Notes under the pieces: model-generated
Seen by the model: the letters and a program-made list of their open reading frames with translations, nothing else
Database searches by the model: none
What the model was told of the DNA's origin: nothing
Position numbers and translations under genes: made by a program
Part shown: positions 50,993 through 54,293 of the stretch, piece after piece
Layout of the letters: the number at the start of each line of letters is the position of its first letter
How positions within the stretch are numbered: the stretch's first letter is position 1
Assembly: GCA_005888335.1 (NCBI GenBank)
Contig: VAWY01000131.1
Location: 18,509 to 72,801, forward strand
Reading direction: 5' to 3'
Source of the DNA: Actinomycetota bacterium
Lineage (GTDB): Bacteria > Actinomycetota > Thermoleophilia > Solirubrobacterales > Solirubrobacteraceae
Length of the DNA stretch: 54,293 bases

Positions 50993-51676
50993 GTGCGCCG
51001 TCCGCTCGCCCTGCTCGCCGTCCTCGCCCTGGCCGGCTGCGGCTCCTCGGACAAGGGCAAGACGACCGGCACCGAGAGCGCCGCGGCGCCCCAGTCGACG
51101 ACGTCGGGGTGCCGCAAGGTGCCCGCGCCGCGCCCCAAGCCCGACGGCGAGCTCGATCGGCCGTCGCTGAAGATCGACCGCGCCGCCCGCTGGCGGGCGA
51201 CGATCGAGACCAACTGCGGCGCGATCCAGCTCGCCCTCGACGTGCGGGACCAGCCGAAGACGGTCGCCTCGTTCGTCTACCTCGCGCGCCGCGGCTTCTT
51301 CAACCGCGTGACCTTCCACCGCATCGCGCAGTCGCCCAACGGCGGCGACTTCGTCATCCAGGGCGGCGATCCCACCGGGAGCGGTCAGGGCGGCCCGGGC
51401 TACTCGGTCACCGAGCGCCCGCCGTCGAACGCGCTGTACACGCGCGGGGTCGTCGCGATGGCCAAGACCGAGATCGAGCCGCCCGGGACGTCGGGCAGCC
51501 AGTTCTTCATCGTCACCGCGCAGGACGCCGGGCTGCCGCCGGACTACGCGATCCTGGGGCGCGTCGTCGGGGGCGACGGCGCGGTGCGCAAGATCGCCGC
51601 CACGCCGGCCGACCCGCGCACGCAGCGCCCCCGGACCCCGGTGGTCATCGCCAAGATCAGCGTCCGCCGCGGTTAG
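50993..51676 (+). CDS. Cyclophilin-type peptidyl-prolyl isomerase lipoprotein
   Basis: A 227-residue exported PPIase. The N-terminal lipoprotein signal is MRRPLALLAVLALAGC. A linker rich in Ser/Thr/Pro follows, then a cyclophilin domain from about residue 65: VASFVYLARRGFFNRVTFHRI, split over two strands, FVIQGGDPTGSGQGGPGY, and VAMAKT with GTSGSQFFI. The catalytic Arg is in FHRI. It probably assists folding of secreted proteins at the membrane. The last 20 bases overlap the 3' end of the convergent gene. GTG 50993 is probably leaderless. Confidence 0.93.
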   Translation: MRRPLALLAVLALAGCGSSDKGKTTGTESAAAPQSTTSGCRKVPAPRPKPDGELDRPSLKIDRAARWRATIETNCGAIQLALDVRDQPKTVASFVYLARRGFFNRVTFHRIAQSPNGGDFVIQGGDPTGSGQGGPGYSVTERPPSNALYTRGVVAMAKTEIEPPGTSGSQFFIVTAQDAGLPPDYAILGRVVGGDGAVRKIAATPADPRTQRPRTPVVIAKISVRRG

Positions 51677-52280
51677 CAGCCGCCGCTGCCCGTTGCGCGA
51701 CCGCGCGGCTTTGCCGGCGCCGGCCGATCAGCGCCAGGATGCCCAGCGCGGCGACGACGACGAGGAACCCGAGCAGCAGTCCGCCGCCGAGCCCGACGCC
51801 GCCGAACGGCAGCGAGATGAGCTCGACGAGCCCCAGGCCGACGGCGAGGAGCAGCAGGACGAGCAGGAGGATGAGCAGGATGCCGCGAGCGCGCAGCAGG
51901 AACGGCGCGCCGGGCGACGGCGCGACGAGCCCCATGAAGCGCAGCAGCAGCAGCTGGCGCGTCGACGGCGGCGCCTGGCCGAGGCGCTCGACCGCCGCCT
52001 TGAGGTCGTCCGGGCGGCGCTCGGCCAGCGCGAGCGACGCGTCGGCCATCCGGCGCAGCTGCATGCGCTCCTGCGGCCGGGCGGCGGCGATGGCGCGGCG
52101 GAAGTAGTCGCGCGACGCCTTCGCGTCATAGCGCTCGGCGGCGCGGGCGCCGAGGATGGCCAGCGCCGCGGCCTTGAACTTCGTCTCGGCCTCGAGCTCC
52201 TCGTCCGAGCGCGTCTCGAGGCGCTGCATCGCGGCCAGCGCGCTCTTCTGCTCGATGCGGACCTGTCGCTGCTTGGCCAT
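51657..52280 (-). CDS. Membrane protein with helical N-terminal domain
   Basis: I do not recognise this 207-residue protein. The N-terminal 115 residues are helical and charged (RVRIEQKSALAAMQRLETRS-like), and may contain a tetratricopeptide-like pair (YDAKASRDYFRRAIAAARP). Two closely spaced membrane helices follow: ILLILLLVLLLLAVGLGLVE and GLLLGFLVVVAALGILALI. It ends in a basic tail. ATG 52280 is chosen; TACACT lies nine bases upstream on the minus strand. The N-terminal part presumably faces the cytoplasm. The promoter region overlaps that of the divergent DUF72 gene. Confidence 0.7.
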   Translation of the reverse strand: MAKQRQVRIEQKSALAAMQRLETRSDEELEAETKFKAAALAILGARAAERYDAKASRDYFRRAIAAARPQERMQLRRMADASLALAERRPDDLKAAVERLGQAPPSTRQLLLLRFMGLVAPSPGAPFLLRARGILLILLLVLLLLAVGLGLVELISLPFGGVGLGGGLLLGFLVVVAALGILALIGRRRQSRAVAQRAAAAANRGGR

Positions 52281-52293
52281 CTGAAGTTGAGTG

Positions 52294-52299
52294 TACGTT
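52294..52299 (+). promoter_or_regulatory. Leaderless-type -10 hexamer of the DUF72 gene, overlapping a divergent one
   Basis: TACGTT is followed by six bases and GTG 52306. On the minus strand TACACT (52290-52295) serves the divergent gene, so the two hexamers overlap by two bases. Confidence 0.5.
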
Positions 52300-52305
52300 G
52301 GGTTG

Positions 52306-53034
52306 GTGGGGCGGGTCCTCGTCGGGTGCTCGGGCTGGCAGTACAAGGCCTGGCGCGGCGTCCTCTACCCGGAGCGCCTCCCGCAGTCGCGCTGGCTCGA
52401 GGTCTACGCGCAGCGCTTCGCGACCGTCGAGGTCAACTCGAGCTTCTACATGCTCCCCAAGCGGCCGGCGGTCGCGCGGTGGGTCGAGCAGGTGCCGCCG
52501 GGGTTCGTCTTCGCCGTCAAGGTGTCGCGCTTCATCACGCACATGAAGCGGCTGACGAACGTCACCGACGGGATGCGCCGCCTCAACGAGCGCATCGAGC
52601 CGATCATCGAACACGGCTGCCTGGGGCCGCTGCTCTGGCAGCTGCCGCCGCAGTTCAAGCGCAACGACGAGCGCCTGGCCACCGCGCTGGCCGAGCTGCC
52701 GCCCGGCCGCCACGCCTTCGAGTTCCGCGACGAGAGCTGGTTCGCGCCCGACGTCTACGCGCTGCTGCGCGAGCACGGCGTGGCGGCCGTGCTGGCCCAC
52801 GACGCCCGCCGCCCGCTGCCCGAGCCGCCGCCGACGGCGGACTTCGCGTTCGTGCGCTTCCACTGGGGCGCGCGCGGCCGCCGCGGCAACTACTCGGAGG
52901 CCGAGCTGGGGGAGTGGGCCTCACGTGTCCGGGAGCTCGCCGCCGGCCGCGACGTCTTCTGCTACTTCAACAACGACTGGGAGGGCTTCGCCCCCCGCAA
53001 CGCACTGCGGCTCGATCGCCTCATCAATGGCTAG
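52306..53034 (+). CDS. DUF72 (YecE-like) family protein
   Basis: A 242-residue TIM-barrel-like protein of the DUF72/YecE family, whose biochemical function is not established. Family hallmarks are VGCSGWQYKAWRGVLYPE near the start, TVEVNSSFYMLP, FVFAVKVSRFITHMKRL, LLWQLPPQFK, FEFRDESWF and the C-terminal CYFNNDWEGFAPRNA. These conserved Asn, Trp and Arg residues suggest an active site. GTG 52306 is preferred to GTG 52291 because the -10 hexamer lies between them. The next gene begins 10 bases after the stop. Confidence 0.9.
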   Translation: MGRVLVGCSGWQYKAWRGVLYPERLPQSRWLEVYAQRFATVEVNSSFYMLPKRPAVARWVEQVPPGFVFAVKVSRFITHMKRLTNVTDGMRRLNERIEPIIEHGCLGPLLWQLPPQFKRNDERLATALAELPPGRHAFEFRDESWFAPDVYALLREHGVAAVLAHDARRPLPEPPPTADFAFVRFHWGARGRRGNYSEAELGEWASRVRELAAGRDVFCYFNNDWEGFAPRNALRLDRLING

Positions 53035-53037
53035 GCT
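53032..53037 (+). promoter_or_regulatory. Leaderless-type -10 hexamer of the small secreted protein gene
   Basis: TAGGCT overlaps the DUF72 stop codon and is followed by seven bases and ATG 53045. Confidence 0.4.
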
Positions 53038-53044
53038 GCCGAGG

Positions 53045-53425
53045 ATGCTCGTCCGGGTCGCGTCAGCCCTCGCGGTCCTCGCCCTCGCGATGCCGCCGTC
53101 CGCGTCGGCGCAGAGCAGCCCGTTCGCGCCGCTGCCCCAGGCGCCGCCCGACACGAGCACCATCCAGGTCCAGACGACGTCCAACACCAGCCAGGACGAC
53201 AACGGCGGCCTCGGGACCATGGGCGACGTCGCGATCTACGGCGCCGGCGCGCTGCTCCTGTTCGGCATGGGCTGGCTGATCGTGCGCGACGCGCGCCGCC
53301 GGGCGCCCATCGAGGAGCGCGCCCCGCAGCCGACCGGCACGCATTCGCCGCAGCGCCACGCCCGCGCCCGCGCCAAGGCGAAGGCCGCCCGCGCGCAGCG
53401 CAAGCGCAACCGCGCCAGGCGCTAG
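53045..53425 (+). CDS. Small membrane protein with signal peptide and basic tail
   Basis: A 126-residue protein with no recognised family. A signal peptide (MLVRVASALAVLALAMPPSA) is followed by a polar Pro/Thr/Ser-rich extracytoplasmic segment. One membrane helix follows (DVAIYGAGALLLFGMGWLIV, about residues 59-78). The cytoplasmic tail is very basic (HARARAKAKAARAQRKRNR), so nucleic-acid or anionic-lipid contact is conceivable. ATG 53045 is chosen because a -10 hexamer lies seven bases before it; ATG 53027 in the same frame would overlap the DUF72 gene. Confidence 0.7.
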   Translation: MLVRVASALAVLALAMPPSASAQSSPFAPLPQAPPDTSTIQVQTTSNTSQDDNGGLGTMGDVAIYGAGALLLFGMGWLIVRDARRRAPIEERAPQPTGTHSPQRHARARAKAKAARAQRKRNRARR

Positions 53426-53509
53426 CCCGCGCGCTCCGCTTGCAGCCGAAAACGCGGTCACCGGTTCTTTACGCCGGCCAAACCGAGGACGCCTACCTTC
53501 GCCCTTCAG

Positions 53510-54292
53510 ATGCCGGCGCGCCACGAGCCCGCGCTTCGCCCCCGACCGGGGCTCCCGCCGCACGTCGAGCGCCTTTGGCTGCGGCTCGCCGACGGGGCGC
53601 ACACCACGCTGCACGTCGCGCGCTACGAGCGGGCCCGCACCGCCGTCCGCGTCGTCCGCCTCGCCCGGCCCGAGCCGCTGGAGGCGTGGTGCCGCGCCAA
53701 CGACGTCGCCGAGGCCCTCGTCGGCGGCTTCTTCGTGCGCCCGCACGGGACGCCGCTCGGCGAGCTGCGCACGCGCGGGCTCGTCCGCCACTCGACGCCG
53801 TTCGAGCGCCCGTGGGACGGCGTGCGCGCCTGCCTGCACGCCCACCGGGCCGAGCTGGCGATCGCGCGCCGCGACGAGCTGCCCGCCTCGCCGCGCGGGG
53901 ACCTGCTGCAGGCCGGGCCGCTGCTCGTCCGCGGCGGCGTCCCGGTCGTCGAGGACGGCCTGGACCCCGAGGGCTTCTCGGCCGGCGCGGGCCAGTTCGA
54001 CTCCGACATCACCGCCGGGCGCTATCCGCGCTCGGCGCTCGGGGTGGCGCGGCGCACCGTGCTGGCGGTCGCCTGCGACGGGCGCGCCGACGACGAGGCG
54101 GGCCTGACGCTGCGCGAGCTCGCCGAGGCGCTCGCCGCGCTCGGCGCCGCGCGCGCGCTCAACCTCGACGGCGGGGGCTCGACGTCGCTGGTCTGCGGCG
54201 GGGCGCTGTGCAACGTGCCGCGCGAGGAGCACGGCGTCGTCCTGCCGGGCGGGCGGGCGGTGAGCACGGCGCTGGTGTTCCGCAGCCGGTAA
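53510..54292 (+). CDS. Phosphodiester glycosidase (NAGPA) family protein
   Basis: A 260-residue protein of the NAGPA/DUF2233 family. It has LVGGFFVRPHGTPLGELRTRG, then LLQAGPLLVRGGVP. The family's strongest signature, ALNLDGGGSTSLVCGG, is near residue 220. The end VSTALVFRSR is also typical. Relatives hydrolyse phosphodiester-linked sugars. No signal peptide is evident, which is unusual for this family; the N-terminus is Arg/Pro-rich. TACCTT (53494-53499) lies ten bases before ATG 53510. The gene is complete, ending at TAA one base before the window end. Confidence 0.85.
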   Translation: MPARHEPALRPRPGLPPHVERLWLRLADGAHTTLHVARYERARTAVRVVRLARPEPLEAWCRANDVAEALVGGFFVRPHGTPLGELRTRGLVRHSTPFERPWDGVRACLHAHRAELAIARRDELPASPRGDLLQAGPLLVRGGVPVVEDGLDPEGFSAGAGQFDSDITAGRYPRSALGVARRTVLAVACDGRADDEAGLTLRELAEALAALGAARALNLDGGGSTSLVCGGALCNVPREEHGVVLPGGRAVSTALVFRSR

Positions 54293-54293
54293 C

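Overview
The window is a very G+C-rich chromosomal segment of an actinobacterium. Gene content and order (pnp, M16 peptidase, dapB, dapA, rnj, ftsK, cinA, recA-recX, rny, miaB, miaA-dapF, hflX) follow the conserved actinobacterial core order. The murT-gatD pair, the actinobacterial-type dapD, an Rv2578c-like radical SAM gene with an actinobacterial SOS box, and secreted fibronectin-like proteins suggest a deep-branching lineage such as Thermoleophilia (Solirubrobacterales). That placement is inference. No phage, plasmid, tRNA, rRNA or CRISPR feature is visible.

Layout. 1-3571 (+): 3' end of pnp, a long inverted repeat, then a tightly overlapped run of M16 peptidase, dapB, a GNAT and a small protein. 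3607-6710: a broken PAQR/hemolysin III gene (-), a 47-residue Cys/His-rich peptide (+) and recD2 (-). 6906-9430 (+): dapA-rnj. 9460-11521 (-): a response regulator and histidine kinase pair. 11588-18641 (+): ftsK, a RodZ-like gene, cinA-thpR and a secreted M14 carboxypeptidase. 18650-20491 (-): a biotin-carrier/carboxyltransferase fusion. 20617-22199 (+): recA-recX. 22203-23033 (-): a cytoplasmic protein with a solute-binding fold. 23110-31541 (+): M48 peptidase, rny behind a long leader, two secreted paralogues, miaB and an intein-bearing radical SAM gene. 31678-35086: MscS channel (+), a repeat patch, an SDR (-) and a FIST protein (-). 35113-42702: miaA-dapF (+), an ATP-grasp gene (-), dapD (+), dapE-dapC (-), hflX and dut (+). 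42940-50948 (-): an osmoprotectant ABC transporter with two binding lipoproteins, then gatD, a methyltransferase, murT and a lipid-kinase-like gene. 50993-54292: cyclophilin lipoprotein, a membrane protein (-), a DUF72 protein, a small secreted protein and a phosphodiester glycosidase.

How it works together. All six dap genes of the succinylase route to diaminopimelate (dapA, B, C, D, E, F) lie here in separate loci, beside peptidoglycan and division genes (ftsK, rodZ-like, murT/gatD). The dapF product lacks both catalytic cysteines. RNA metabolism is well represented (pnp, rnj, rny, miaA, miaB, thpR), as is DNA repair (recA, recX, recD2, the SOS-linked radical SAM gene). At least twelve genes show a TANNNT hexamer 6-8 bases before the start codon, the pattern expected for leaderless mRNAs.
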